Assembly: GCA_937873445.1 (NCBI GenBank)
Contig: CALMWF010000044.1
Span: 1-64,000 of the forward strand
Length of the DNA stretch: 64,000 nt
Source: an uncultured Alphaproteobacteria bacterium
GTDB lineage: Bacteria > Pseudomonadota > Alphaproteobacteria > Rhizobiales > Aestuariivirgaceae
Reading direction: 5' to 3'
The position numbers were made by a program, and so were the translations under genes. A model generated the notes under the pieces. It did not search any database, had not been told where the DNA came from, and saw nothing but the letters and a program-made list of their open reading frames with translations. This document shows, piece by piece, positions 56,152 through 64,000 of this stretch. Numbering within the stretch: the stretch's first letter is position 1; each line of letters opens with the position of its first letter.

Positions 56152-56307
56152 TCAGTCGTTGCAGAACACAACGCACTGGCCGGTCACTTCCGTCTTGGCC
56201 TGAACGGTGGCCACCGCCGCCGCACCACCGGTGAACAGCGTCAGCACCACAAGACCAAGAAGAACCCGGCGGAGGAACTTCACATCCGCTTGCATTTGAG
56301 AATTCAC
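56152..56307 (-). CDS. Small membrane or exported protein of 47-51 aa
   Basis: Not recognised. Reads VKFLRRVLLGLVVLTLFTGG, then AAAVATVQAKTEVTGQCVVFCND after a few N-terminal residues. A basic patch precedes a ~20-residue hydrophobic segment, and the short tail has two cysteines (QCVVFCND). GTG at 56307 has AGGGGG 5 nt upstream and is the better start; ATG 56295 would give 47 aa. It has its own terminator. A signal peptide ending near VQA is possible. No homologue can be named. Confidence 0.6.
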   Translation of the reverse strand: MNSQMQADVKFLRRVLLGLVVLTLFTGGAAAVATVQAKTEVTGQCVVFCND

Positions 56308-56469
56308 TATTGCCCCCTGTTATCGACCGGCCCCGGAATCATTCCCCGGCGCCGTTGAGTGTGCCCTTTAGGGCTTAATTTAGCATAAATCAAACCAAAA
56401 TGACTTTTGACAGGCATGCAGCCGGGCCACGGCGGAGACCGCTTCGGCTGCTCCGCCGCCGTTGAAATA

Positions 56470-58167
56470 TCAGGACAATTTCCGGATATCGACGAAGCGT
56501 CCGGCAATTGCCGCCGCCGCCGCCATCTGCGGCGAGACAAGATGGGTGCGGCCCTTATAGCCCTGGCGGCCCTCAAAGTTGCGGTTCGAGGTCGAGGCGC
56601 AGCGCTGGCCGGGGGTGAGCTGGTCCGGGTTCATGCCGAGACACATGGAACAGCCCGGTTCGCGCCATTCAAAGCCGGCCGCCCGGAAGATGTGGTGCAG
56701 GCCCTCGGCCTCGGCCTGCTCCTTGACCAGGCCGGAGCCGGGCACCACCATGACATAGGCCAGATTGTCGGCCTTGGTCTTGCCCTTCACCATTTCGGCC
56801 ACGGCGCGCAGGTCTTCAATGCGGCCATTGGTGCAGGAGCCGATCCACACCACATCGAGGGGCACATCGGTGAGGCGCATGCCGGGCTTAAGGCCCATAT
56901 AGTCGAGCGCCCGCCACTTGGACTGGCGCTTGCCCAGATCGGTAATGTCATCGGGATTGGGGATGACGGCGGTGATGGCCATCACGTCTTCCGGCGAGGT
57001 GCCCCAGGAAACGATGGGCGGCAGGGCGGCGGCGTCAAGCGTCACCACGCGGTCGAAGTGGGCACCCGCATCGGTGCGTAGCCCGTCCCAGTGGCGGCGG
57101 GCGGCGTCCCACAGCTTGCCCCTGGGGGCCATGGGGCGGCCCTTCAGATAGGCATAGGCCTTTTCATCAGGCGCAATCATGCCGGCCCGGGCGCCACCCT
57201 CAATGGTCATGTTGCACACGGTCATGCGGCCTTCCATGGAAAGGTCACGGATGGCCTCACCGGCAAATTCGATGACCGAGCCGGTGCCGCCTGCTGTGCC
57301 GATCTCGCCGATGACGGCAAGAATGATGTCCTTGGCGGTGGAATGGGCCGGCAGCTTGCCGTCCACCTGGACCAGCATGTTCTTGGCCTTCTTCTGGATC
57401 AGGGTCTGGGTGGCCAGCACATGCTCCACCTCCGACGTGCCGATGCCATGGGCGAGGGCGCCGAAGGCCCCGTGGGTTGAGGTGTGGCTGTCGCCGCAGA
57501 CAATGGTGGTGCCGGGCAGGGTGAAGCCCTGTTCAGGGCCGACCACGTGAACAATGCCCTGGCGCTTGTCCAGTTCGTTGAAATAGCGGATGCCGAAGTC
57601 CTGGGCGTTCCGGGCCAGGGTTTCCACCTGGATGCGGCTTTCCTCTTCGGCAATGCCGTGGCGGCGGTCGGTGGTGGGAACATTGTGGTCGACCACGGCC
57701 AGGGTCTTTTCCGGGTGGCGCACCTTGCGGCCCGTCAGGCGCAGGCCCTCGAAGGCCTGGGGCGAGGTCACCTCATGAACGAGGTGGCGGTCGATGTAGA
57801 GGAGGCAGGTGCCGTCCGCCGCCTCATGGACCAGATGGTCATCCCAGATCTTGTCATAAAGGGTGCGGGGCTTGGCCGTGCTGGCCCTGGCGGGGGCAAG
57901 GAGGGGAGCGGCGGAGCGGGCGCGCTTCGCGGCGGTTTTTTTTGCCGCCTTCTTCACGCTCCGCTTGGCCGCCTTCTTCGCGGCGGCCTTCTTCGGTGCG
58001 GCCTTGTTCACGCTCCGCTTGACCGCTTTTTTTGCAGCGGCCTTGCGGGCCGGGGCCTTGGCTTTGCGGGCCAGTTTCCGGGCGGCCTTCCTGGCTGCTT
58101 TCTTCACCGGCTTTCTGGCCTTGCGGGCGGTTTTCTTCGCGGGCTTTTTGACAGCTTTGCGGGCCAT
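56470..58167 (-). CDS. leuC: 3-isopropylmalate dehydratase large subunit with Lys/Ala-rich N-terminal extension
   Basis: Isomerises 2- to 3-isopropylmalate with LeuD using a [4Fe-4S] cluster. Residues ~101-565 are a normal LeuC ([36 protein letters not shown]; cluster cysteines in WIGSCTNGR and EPGCSMCLG). Residues 1-100 are unusual: a highly basic Lys/Ala/Arg repeat ([20 protein letters not shown] and so on, with two copies of KRSV-KKAA-type units), like histone H1 or AlgP tails. The ATG at 58167 has AGAGAGAG upstream. In-frame GTGs occur only at residues 21, 53 and 71, so a natural LeuC start without extension is absent. Confidence 0.93.
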   Translation of the reverse strand: MARKAVKKPAKKTARKARKPVKKAARKAARKLARKAKAPARKAAAKKAVKRSVNKAAPKKAAAKKAAKRSVKKAAKKTAAKRARSAAPLLAPARASTAKPRTLYDKIWDDHLVHEAADGTCLLYIDRHLVHEVTSPQAFEGLRLTGRKVRHPEKTLAVVDHNVPTTDRRHGIAEEESRIQVETLARNAQDFGIRYFNELDKRQGIVHVVGPEQGFTLPGTTIVCGDSHTSTHGAFGALAHGIGTSEVEHVLATQTLIQKKAKNMLVQVDGKLPAHSTAKDIILAVIGEIGTAGGTGSVIEFAGEAIRDLSMEGRMTVCNMTIEGGARAGMIAPDEKAYAYLKGRPMAPRGKLWDAARRHWDGLRTDAGAHFDRVVTLDAAALPPIVSWGTSPEDVMAITAVIPNPDDITDLGKRQSKWRALDYMGLKPGMRLTDVPLDVVWIGSCTNGRIEDLRAVAEMVKGKTKADNLAYVMVVPGSGLVKEQAEAEGLHHIFRAAGFEWREPGCSMCLGMNPDQLTPGQRCASTSNRNFEGRQGYKGRTHLVSPQMAAAAAIAGRFVDIRKLS

Positions 58168-58244
58168 GGCACTCTCTCTGGCAAAGGGATTGTCGGCTAT
58201 TTAGCCGCTCGACAATTGAAGTCAAAGAACAAAGCGTTGAGCCC

Positions 58245-59072
58245 TCAGCCGGCCTTTCTGGCGGACAGCGAGAAGGCGAGCGGCAGGCGCGGAAAACCAT
58301 CGGGCAGCCGCCACAGGGGGCGGCGCAGACCCTCCTCCACCTTCACCATGATGGGGGCAAACTGCCACGCCAGCCGTTCGTGCTCATGCAGCCAGTCAAG
58401 GGTCAGCCCCGCCGCGATCACCGCGTTGATGATGTCGCTCAGGGGGTGAATCCATTCATGGGTTTCGGGGTGGGCGATCTGGTCCTTGTCGCCGGTGTAG
58501 CTGTTTTCCTCGGTCATGATGATGGGCCTGTCCGGTGGCGTGCGCCAGTCATAGGCCGGGTGCAGCTTTTCCGAATATTCATCAATGGTGAGCAGTGAGG
58601 GATGGCCCTCCAGCAGATAGAGCGCGCCGCCGGGCTTCAGAAGCGAGGCCACCACCTGCGCCCAGGCCTTCATATCCGGCAGCCAGTTGATGGCCCCCCA
58701 GGTGACATAGACGAGATCGAAGCTGCCGGTGATGAGGCGGCGCGCGTCATAGACATTGCCTGCCACGAAGCTGGCATCAAGGCCGGTCCGGCGCTGCAGG
58801 TCACGCGCCCCGGCAAGGGCCACGGGTGAAAAATCAAGCCCGACACAGGAGGCGCCGCGGCGGGCCAGCGACAGGGTGTCGAGGCCGAAGTGGCATTGCA
58901 GATGGGCAATGCGCTTGCCCCTGACATCGCCGATCTCGTCATGCTCGATGTCGTGCAGGCAATCGCCACCGGCCAGAAATTCGCTCACGCGGTAGGAGCC
59001 CGTCCTGTCGGCCATGTGAATGGCCGCGCGGTCGTCCCAGTTCACCCGGTTCACGTCAAAGGATGAGGTCAT
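58245..59072 (-). CDS. Class I SAM-dependent methyltransferase
   Basis: A 275-aa enzyme with motif I in RIAHLQCHFGLDTLSLARRGASCVGLDFSP, a variant lacking the strict GxGxG, and DLVYVTWGAINWLPDMKAWAQVV plus LLKPGGALYLLEGHP (post motifs). Aromatic-rich C-terminus suggests a small-molecule substrate, unknown. ATG 59072 is well placed; the frame upstream runs over the rplS terminator. Confidence 0.85.
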   Translation of the reverse strand: MTSSFDVNRVNWDDRAAIHMADRTGSYRVSEFLAGGDCLHDIEHDEIGDVRGKRIAHLQCHFGLDTLSLARRGASCVGLDFSPVALAGARDLQRRTGLDASFVAGNVYDARRLITGSFDLVYVTWGAINWLPDMKAWAQVVASLLKPGGALYLLEGHPSLLTIDEYSEKLHPAYDWRTPPDRPIIMTEENSYTGDKDQIAHPETHEWIHPLSDIINAVIAAGLTLDWLHEHERLAWQFAPIMVKVEEGLRRPLWRLPDGFPRLPLAFSLSARKAG

Positions 59073-59083
59073 GGCTTGCTCCC

Positions 59084-59110
59084 AAAAAAAAGGGCCGGTT
59101 TCCCGGCCCT
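59084..59110 (-). terminator. Terminator after rplS
   Basis: Minus strand AGGGCCGG, loop GAAA, CCGGCCCT, then a run of T. An 8-bp stem with stable GNRA-type loop, 26 nt past the rplS stop. Confidence 0.9.
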
Positions 59111-59136
59111 GGTTTACTTCGTCGTGGTGGGGGGCC

Positions 59137-59517
59137 TTACTCGGCCTTGTCGGCAGCGCTCTGCTGCTTTTCCACGATGCGGGCCGACTTGCCGGTGCGG
59201 CCACGGAGATAATAAAGCTTGGCGCGACGGACCTTGCCGCGGCGCACCACCTTGATGGAGTCGATCATCGGCGAATAGACCGGGAAGACGCGTTCCACGC
59301 CCTCGCCATAGGACATCTTGCGCACGGTGAAGTTCTCATTCAGGCCGCCGCCGGAACGGGCAATGACCACGCCCTCATAGGCCTGGACGCGGGTGCGTTC
59401 GCCTTCCTTCACCTTCACGTTCACAATGACGGTGTCGCCCGCCGCAAATTCCGGCACGGCGCGCTGGGCGGCAACGATGGCCACCTGCTCTTTTTCGAGC
59501 TGTTCGATGATGTTCAT
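59137..59517 (-). CDS. rplS: 50S ribosomal protein L19
   Basis: A 126-aa large-subunit protein. Motifs [45 protein letters not shown] and [25 protein letters not shown]. The ATG at 59517 gives the family start [12 protein letters not shown]. Last gene of the rpsP-rimM-trmD-rplS block. Confidence 0.97.
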   Translation of the reverse strand: MNIIEQLEKEQVAIVAAQRAVPEFAAGDTVIVNVKVKEGERTRVQAYEGVVIARSGGGLNENFTVRKMSYGEGVERVFPVYSPMIDSIKVVRRGKVRRAKLYYLRGRTGKSARIVEKQQSAADKAE

Positions 59518-59567
59518 GTCTTCAATCCTTTGGAGTTCCGGGCCTATAGCCCGGGTTCTGTGGAAAA

Positions 59568-60260
59568 TCAACGCTTTTGGGCCGGAATCTTCGCCCACAG
59601 GTCAGGCCGCCGGGCCTGCGTTAACGCCTCGCGCCGGGCGCGCTTCCAGCGGGCCATGGCGGAATGGTCGCCGGACAGAAGAATCGATGGAATCTCAAGG
59701 CCTTCCCAGGAGTTTGGCTTGGTGTAGTGAGGATGTTCGAGAAGTCCGTCCTCGAAACTTTCCTCGCTTCCGCTGGCGGCACTGCCCATAACGCCGGGCA
59801 GAAGCCTCACCACCGCATCGAGCAGGACCAATGCCGCCGGTTCGCCGCCGGACAGGATATAGTCACCCACCGACACTTCCCTGAGGTCACGGCGCTCGAT
59901 CACCCGCTCGTCCACGCCCTCGAAGCGGCCGCAGACAATAAGACAGCCGGGACCCGACGCAAGGTCGCGCACCAACGCCTGATCGAGCGGCCGGCCGCGC
60001 GGCGACATAAGGAGGCGCGGACCCTGATGGGGAAAGTTATCAATGGCGCGGGCCAGCACATCGGGTTTCAGCACCATGCCGGCCCCACCCCCTGCGGGAT
60101 GGTCGTCGACGGTGCGATGACGGTCCTGAGCCGAGGCCCGGATGTCGCGCACGGCAAGCGTCCACAGGCCCTGTTCCAGCGCCCGGCCCGCCAGCGAGTG
60201 GCCCAGCGTGCCCGGAAACATGTCGGGAAAGAGAGTGAGAATGGCGGCGGCAAAGGCCAT
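59568..60260 (-). CDS. trmD: tRNA (guanine-N1-)-methyltransferase TrmD
   Basis: A 230-aa SPOUT-class enzyme that makes m1G37. Trefoil-knot SAM motifs [16 protein letters not shown] and [20 protein letters not shown]; catalytic Asp in [18 protein letters not shown] overlaps the rimM stop (TGATG). Confidence 0.97.
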   Translation of the reverse strand: MAFAAAILTLFPDMFPGTLGHSLAGRALEQGLWTLAVRDIRASAQDRHRTVDDHPAGGGAGMVLKPDVLARAIDNFPHQGPRLLMSPRGRPLDQALVRDLASGPGCLIVCGRFEGVDERVIERRDLREVSVGDYILSGGEPAALVLLDAVVRLLPGVMGSAASGSEESFEDGLLEHPHYTKPNSWEGLEIPSILLSGDHSAMARWKRARREALTQARRPDLWAKIPAQKR

Positions 60261-60784
60261 CAGCCGTCATCCCTTTTGGCGTCATCAAGAAAGCCTTCCG
60301 GCAGGGCAAGGGTCAGGCTGCCGGCTTCGGCAGCCATGAGAAAGGGCCTGGCAAAGGGCACCAGCACCGTGTCGGCCCGGCCTGTCACCGCCACTTCCAC
60401 CAGCGGGCCAGCACCATAGTCCTGAAAGCCCTCAACCCGGCCCAGAAGGGCGCCGTCTTCCAGAAACACCTTCGCCCCCGCCAGATCGGCGAGATAGATT
60501 TCACCATCCCCGGCGGCGGGAAGGGCAGCGCGGGACACGAAGAGTTCCGTGCCCTTGAGGGCCTCGGCGGCGGTGCGGTCGGCAATGCCGTCAAAGGTGA
60601 CGATCACCGTATCGGGCGTCACCTTCAGGCGCTTCACCGTGAGGCGGCGGCCCTCCCGGGTGGTGAGGGGGCCATAGGCCGCGAGGTTTTCCGGCCTTGC
60701 GGTGAAGGTTTCCACCTTCACATGGCCCTTGATGCCGTGGGCGGCCCTGATGGTGCCAAGATGCACAAGATCAGAGCCGCCCAT
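60260..60784 (-). CDS. rimM: Ribosome maturation factor RimM
   Basis: A 174-aa 30S maturation factor. RimM N-domain [21 protein letters not shown] (~8-28) and PRC-barrel C-domain [24 protein letters not shown] and [13 protein letters not shown]. Overlaps trmD and lies 5 nt after rpsP. Confidence 0.95.
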   Translation of the reverse strand: MGGSDLVHLGTIRAAHGIKGHVKVETFTARPENLAAYGPLTTREGRRLTVKRLKVTPDTVIVTFDGIADRTAAEALKGTELFVSRAALPAAGDGEIYLADLAGAKVFLEDGALLGRVEGFQDYGAGPLVEVAVTGRADTVLVPFARPFLMAAEAGSLTLALPEGFLDDAKRDDG

Positions 60785-60789
60785 GGCGA

Positions 60790-61179
60790 TCAGCCTTCGG
60801 CAGCCGGGGCAGCGGCGGCGGCGGCAGCGGCTTCGGCAGCCTTGGCGGCGGCGTCAGCGGCGGCCTTCTCGCGCTCCTGGCGCTTCTTGCCGGGCAGGGC
60901 CTTCTGCGGGTTGTTGCGGGCATCGCGCTTCTTCAGGCCCGCCTTGTCAAGGAAACGCAGCACGCGGTCGGTGGGCTGGGCGCCCTTCTTCAGCCAGGCT
61001 GCGGCCTTCTCGGCCTCCAGCTTCACACGCTCGGCCGAGTCCTTCGGCAGCATGGGGTTGAAGGACCCCACCACGTCGATGAACTTGCCGTCGCGCGGGG
61101 CGGCGGCGTCGGCAATGACGATGTGATAATAGGGACGCTTCTTGGTGCCCGCACGGGCGAGACGCATCTTCAGGGACAT
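60790..61179 (-). CDS. rpsP: 30S ribosomal protein S16 with Ala-rich C-terminal tail
   Basis: A 129-aa protein. Residues 1-80 are the S16 core ([55 protein letters not shown]). The rest (~96-129) is a Lys/Ala tail ([20 protein letters not shown]), common in alphaproteobacteria and probably disordered. First ribosomal gene downstream of ffh. Confidence 0.96.
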   Translation of the reverse strand: MSLKMRLARAGTKKRPYYHIVIADAAAPRDGKFIDVVGSFNPMLPKDSAERVKLEAEKAAAWLKKGAQPTDRVLRFLDKAGLKKRDARNNPQKALPGKKRQEREKAAADAAAKAAEAAAAAAAAPAAEG

Positions 61180-61214
61180 GTTTTACTCCTTCATTGTTCT
61201 CTGAATCAGTTTGC

Positions 61215-62801
61215 CTATTTCTTTTTCCCGAAACCGGGGAAACCCTTGAAGGGCGAGCCGCCCAGACCGGGCAGCCCCCCCAGGCCGCCCAGCCCCGGCA
61301 GCTTGCCGCCGCCGAGTCCGGGCAATTTCGACAGGTCACCGGGAAGGGCGGCACCGCTGCTTTTGGCGGCCTGCTCCATCATTTTCTTCATTTCCGGCGA
61401 CAGTGCATTGGGGTCCATGGCGGCCAGTTCCGCCTGCATCTTTTCCATCTCGGCGGCATCCGGCATGCCCTTGCCGCCCATCATCTTGCCCAAGAGGCCC
61501 TTGCCCTTGCCCATCTGCTTCATCATGTCGGCCATCTGCAGATGCATCTTGAGCAGGCGGTTGACTTCCTCCACCTTGGTGCCAGAGCCCTGGGCCACGC
61601 GCTTGCGCCGCGAGCCGTTCATCACTTTGGGATTGCGCTTTTCCTGCCTGGTCATGGAGCCGATGATGGCCAGCTGGCGGTTCAGCACCTGCTTGTCGAA
61701 GTCGATGCCTTCCATCTGCTTCTTGATCTTGCCCATGCCGGGCAGCATGTTCATGACGCCGCCCATGCCGCCCAGCTTCTGCAACTGGCGCAGCTGATCG
61801 GCGAGATCGTCGAGGTCGAAGGACCCCTTGCGCATGCGGTCGGCAATCTTCTGGGCCTTTTCGGCGTCAATTTCCTGGGCGGCCCGCTCGACGAGGGAGA
61901 CCACGTCGCCCATGCCAAGAATGCGGCCGGCAATGCGGCTGGGGTGGAAGTCCTCCAGCCCGTCCAGCTTTTCGCCGGTGCCCATGAGCTTGATGGGCTT
62001 GCCGGTGACGGCGCGCATGGAAAGGGCGGCACCGCCGCGGCCATCGCCGTCGATGCGGGTGAGCACAATGCCGGTGATGCCGATCTTCTCGTCAAAGGCG
62101 CGGGCCAGGTTGACGGCGTCCTGACCGGTCAGGGCATCGGCCACCAGCAGGGTTTCATTGGGCTTGGCGATGTCGCGCACGGCGGCGGCTTCGGCCAGCA
62201 GTTCCTCGTCGATGTGCAGGCGGCCGGCGGTGTCGAGCATCACCACGTCAAAGCCGCCGCGGCGCGCTTCCGAAAGCGCCCGTTTGGCAATCTGGGGGGG
62301 CGTCTCGCCGGTGACGATGGGCAGGGTTGCCACCTTCACCTGCTGGCCCAGAATGGCCAGCTGCTCCTGGGCGGCGGGGCGGCGGGTGTCGAGCGAGGCC
62401 ATCAGCACCTTGCGCTTCTCGCGGTCCTGCAGACGCCTGGCAATCTTGGCGGTGGTGGTGGTCTTGCCCGAGCCCTGCAGGCCGACCATGAGAATGGCCA
62501 CCGGCGGCGCGGCCCGCAGATTGAGGCTTGCCCCCTCCGAGCCCAGTGTTTCCACCAGCGCATCGTGAACGATCTTCACCACCATCTGGCCGGGCTTCAC
62601 CGATTTCACGATCTCGGCGCCCACCGCCTTCTGGCGCACATTGTCGGTGAAGCTCTTCACCACCTCGAGGGCCACATCGGCCTCCAAGAGCGCCCGGCGC
62701 ACCTCGCGCATGGCGGCATCAACATCGGCCTCCGACAGCGCACCGCGTCCGGTGAGCTTGTCGAGAATGCCGGAGAGCCGCTCGCTCAAGGTTTCAAACA
62801 T
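61215..62801 (-). CDS. ffh: Signal recognition particle protein Ffh
   Basis: A 528-aa GTPase that targets membrane proteins. NG domain: GLQGSGKTTTTAKIARRLQ (~105-123), DTAGRLHIDEEL, TRIDGDGRGGAAL, GTGEKLDGLEDFHPSRIAGRILGMGD; methionine-rich M domain (NMLPGMGKIKKQM...MKQMGKGKGLLGKMMGGKGM) ends with a Gly/Leu-rich tail (LPGLGGGKLPGLGG and repeats). ATG at 62801 gives the family start MFETLSERL. The 250-bp region upstream up to the AraC gene has GC-rich inverted repeats but no gene that I can support; no SRP RNA motif is seen. Confidence 0.97.
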   Translation of the reverse strand: MFETLSERLSGILDKLTGRGALSEADVDAAMREVRRALLEADVALEVVKSFTDNVRQKAVGAEIVKSVKPGQMVVKIVHDALVETLGSEGASLNLRAAPPVAILMVGLQGSGKTTTTAKIARRLQDREKRKVLMASLDTRRPAAQEQLAILGQQVKVATLPIVTGETPPQIAKRALSEARRGGFDVVMLDTAGRLHIDEELLAEAAAVRDIAKPNETLLVADALTGQDAVNLARAFDEKIGITGIVLTRIDGDGRGGAALSMRAVTGKPIKLMGTGEKLDGLEDFHPSRIAGRILGMGDVVSLVERAAQEIDAEKAQKIADRMRKGSFDLDDLADQLRQLQKLGGMGGVMNMLPGMGKIKKQMEGIDFDKQVLNRQLAIIGSMTRQEKRNPKVMNGSRRKRVAQGSGTKVEEVNRLLKMHLQMADMMKQMGKGKGLLGKMMGGKGMPDAAEMEKMQAELAAMDPNALSPEMKKMMEQAAKSSGAALPGDLSKLPGLGGGKLPGLGGLGGLPGLGGSPFKGFPGFGKKK

Positions 62802-63054
62802 GGTTCCGTCCTTCATGATCGCGCCGGAGGATCCGGTCGCAATGTCTCAAACGCAAAACGCACCCGGGGGCGAAGCTCGCTGCCGGGTGGGGGACGCCGC
62901 ACCTCCCGGGGTCAAAGCCCCATGTGTGCCGCCTCCTGGAACGTTCACCGTTCAAGAATGGGCCGGAAATAGGCGAAGGGCCGGAAAAAGTCAAATGCCA
63001 GTCGTTCCGCAATTGCGGTCAAGCGCGGCGGCGGGGGACATGCTAGGGAGGACC

Positions 63055-63897
63055 ATGGAAACGCCCCAGACCCCGCTGGCCCAGGCCCTCTGGTTCTTCG
63101 AGAGCCACCTGTTTGAGCCGCCCGCCCTTGACGAGGCGGCGCGGCTTTGCGGCCTGTCGCGGTTTCAGCTGATCCGCCGCTTTGCCCTGGCCACGGGCAT
63201 GACGCCGGGCGCCTATCTGCGCCGCCGCCGCCTGTCCGAGGCGGCCCGGCTGGTGGCGGGCGGGGCAGATAACCTGCTCCATGTGGCGCTGGCCACGGGC
63301 TATGGCTCGCATGAGGCGCTGACCCGCGCCTTCCGCGACCAGTTCGGCCACACCCCGGAAGCCCTGCGCAACAGACCTGAGCTTGCCCGTCTTGATCTTC
63401 AGGAGGCCCTTGCCATGACCAGCGCCAAGACCGTGACCCTTGACCCGCCGCGCATTGAAACCCGCCGGGCCTTCAGCGTGGCCGGGCACAATGCCAGCTA
63501 TGATTTCGCCAGCATGGCGGGCATTCCGCAGCAATGGATGGGGTTTCTGCCCCACCTCGGCGATTTCACCGGTCATGACGGCGAAGGCTCCTATGGCGTG
63601 TGTCACAGCATGGGCGAGGAGGGTTTTGACTATCTGTGCGGTCTGGCGCTCAGGCCGGGTGAAGAAGTGCCCCGCGGCCTCAGCACCGTGACGCTGCCCG
63701 CGGGGCGCTATGCCATCTTCACCCATAGGGGGCACATCTCCGGCATCAGGGCGAGCTGGGCCGCTGCCATGGAAGGCTGGCTGCCGCAGTCCGGCGAGAC
63801 CATGGCCGATGGCCCGGCGCTTGAATATTACGGCCCCGACTTCGACGGCCGCACCGGCCATGGTCAGGTTGAAATCTGGATTCCGCTGAAGGGCTAG
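63055..63897 (+). CDS. AraC-family regulator with GyrI-like effector domain
   Basis: A 280-aa protein with the DNA-binding part first: FEPPALDEAARLCGLSRFQLIRRFALATGMTPGAYLRRRRLSEAARLV and the second helix-turn-helix LLHVALATGYGSHEALTRAFRDQFGHTPEALR (~17-105). The C-terminal half (~125-280) is a GyrI/Rob-type ligand-binding domain (ETRRAFSVAGHNASYDF...GVCHSMGEEGFDYLCG). ATG 63055 follows AGGGAGG; the longer open frame is GC-driven. Ligand and targets unknown. Stands between ffh and dapF and is divergent from ffh. Confidence 0.88.
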   Translation: METPQTPLAQALWFFESHLFEPPALDEAARLCGLSRFQLIRRFALATGMTPGAYLRRRRLSEAARLVAGGADNLLHVALATGYGSHEALTRAFRDQFGHTPEALRNRPELARLDLQEALAMTSAKTVTLDPPRIETRRAFSVAGHNASYDFASMAGIPQQWMGFLPHLGDFTGHDGEGSYGVCHSMGEEGFDYLCGLALRPGEEVPRGLSTVTLPAGRYAIFTHRGHISGIRASWAAAMEGWLPQSGETMADGPALEYYGPDFDGRTGHGQVEIWIPLKG

Positions 63898-63908
63898 TGT
63901 CCCCTAGC

Positions 63909-63924
63909 AAAGCCGGGGGCTTTT
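63909..63924 (+). terminator. Short hairpin terminator after the AraC-type gene
   Basis: AAAGCC, loop GGG, GGCTTT plus one T. A weak 6-bp stem; an alternative, longer pairing of GCCGGG with CCCGGC (63912-63939) reaches the dapF start. Confidence 0.4.
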
Positions 63925-63940
63925 CCCATATAAGCCCGGC

Positions 63941-64000
63941 ATGGGCGCTATTCCCTTTCGCAAGATGAACGGCCTGGGCAATGATTTCGTGGTCTTTGAC
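63941..64000 (+). CDS. dapF: Diaminopimelate epimerase (5' end only)
   Basis: Twenty codons to the window end: MGAIPFRKMNGLGNDFVVFD, the unmistakable DapF N-terminus (FxKMxGLGNDFVV). Converts LL- to meso-diaminopimelate, the substrate of LysA encoded at 34.7 kb. The cut is the window edge, not a mutation. Confidence 0.92.
   Translation, partial: MGAIPFRKMNGLGNDFVVFD

Noticed and set aside
58168-58244. leu operon leader peptide or T-box
   Set aside because: Short gap without a Leu-rich ORF or T-box motif.
62802-63054. 4.5S SRP RNA next to ffh
   Set aside because: The conserved GGAAGGAAGCAGCC-type core is absent; only GC-rich inverted repeats are seen.
63903-63931. RpoH-like promoter for dapF (CCCATAT present)
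   Set aside because: No CTTGAA-type -35 at the right distance; CTAGCA is a weak match.

Overview
The window looks like the core chromosome of a high-G+C alphaproteobacterium of the Hyphomicrobiales (Rhizobiales) type. The reasons are gene order (purH / heparinase-like / rsmB; etfB-etfA-hbd; ffh, rpsP, rimM, trmD, rplS, leuC near dapF; chorismate mutase-hisC-tyrC), lineage-typical families (TIGR02302, DUF2794, the SdhAF4 family, short-form ArgC), a GTTC-N7-GTTC LexA site and CTTG / CCCATAT heat-shock promoters. No species name can be given from sequence alone. Genes are densely packed, with many ATGA and TGATG stop/start overlaps.

Layout. 1-5.8 kb: purH, a heparinase II/III-like protein, rsmB, htpX and a divergent SdhAF4-type assembly factor. 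5.8-7.1 kb: the only clearly foreign-looking patch, a lower-G+C insert holding a broken DUF6471 gene and an unrecognised 283-aa protein, bounded by two halves of a palindromic repeat. 7.1-14.7 kb: gluQRS, a 3-methyladenine glycosylase, HNH nuclease, DsbB-like, YqaA/DedA-like, arfB, tRNA-Leu(CAA), a D,D-carboxypeptidase and an EamA / COG0523 GTPase / ArsC-like operon. 14.7-17.5 kb: tusA-DDAH facing MOSC-mobA-mobB. 17.6-26 kb: a dimethylglycine-dehydrogenase-like flavoprotein, EamA exporter, gloB, methyltransferase, chorismate mutase-hisC-tyrC and a ChaC-like cyclotransferase. 26-34.7 kb: a small LexA-controlled gene, a B12-dependent ribonucleotide reductase, ftsE-ftsX-plsC, a zinc-ribbon protein, hpt and the TIGR02302 protein. 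34.7-46 kb: argH-lptM-lysA, a TlpA-like thioredoxin, etfB-etfA-hbd, rhomboid, LysE-type exporter, cobalamin adenosyltransferase and a YbbA/YbbP-type ABC system. 46-54.3 kb: SGNH esterase, thpR, phhB, a Bax-inhibitor-1 protein, DUF2794, htpG, two ethylmalonyl-CoA-pathway-like genes and an AEC carrier. 54.3-64 kb: leuD, argC, leuC, a methyltransferase, the rplS-trmD-rimM-rpsP-ffh block, an AraC/GyrI regulator and the start of dapF.

How genes connect. Cobalamin adenosyltransferase would supply adenosylcobalamin to the class II ribonucleotide reductase and to mutases of the ethylmalonyl-CoA route, of which mesaconyl-CoA hydratase and a malyl-CoA lyase homologue lie here. htpX, the Bax-inhibitor-1 gene and htpG each carry a matching RpoH-like promoter.

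Most notable: LeuC carries a ~100-residue Lys/Ala-rich histone-H1-like N-terminal extension with no plausible downstream start; a small conserved protein has a -35/-10 promoter overlapped by two perfect alphaproteobacterial LexA boxes, probably giving a leaderless mRNA; a tandem array of terminator-like hairpins precedes htpG; and two sub-families of TTTTCGG palindromes lie almost against stop codons. No CRISPR array, complete mobile element, prophage or recognisable complete defence system was seen.
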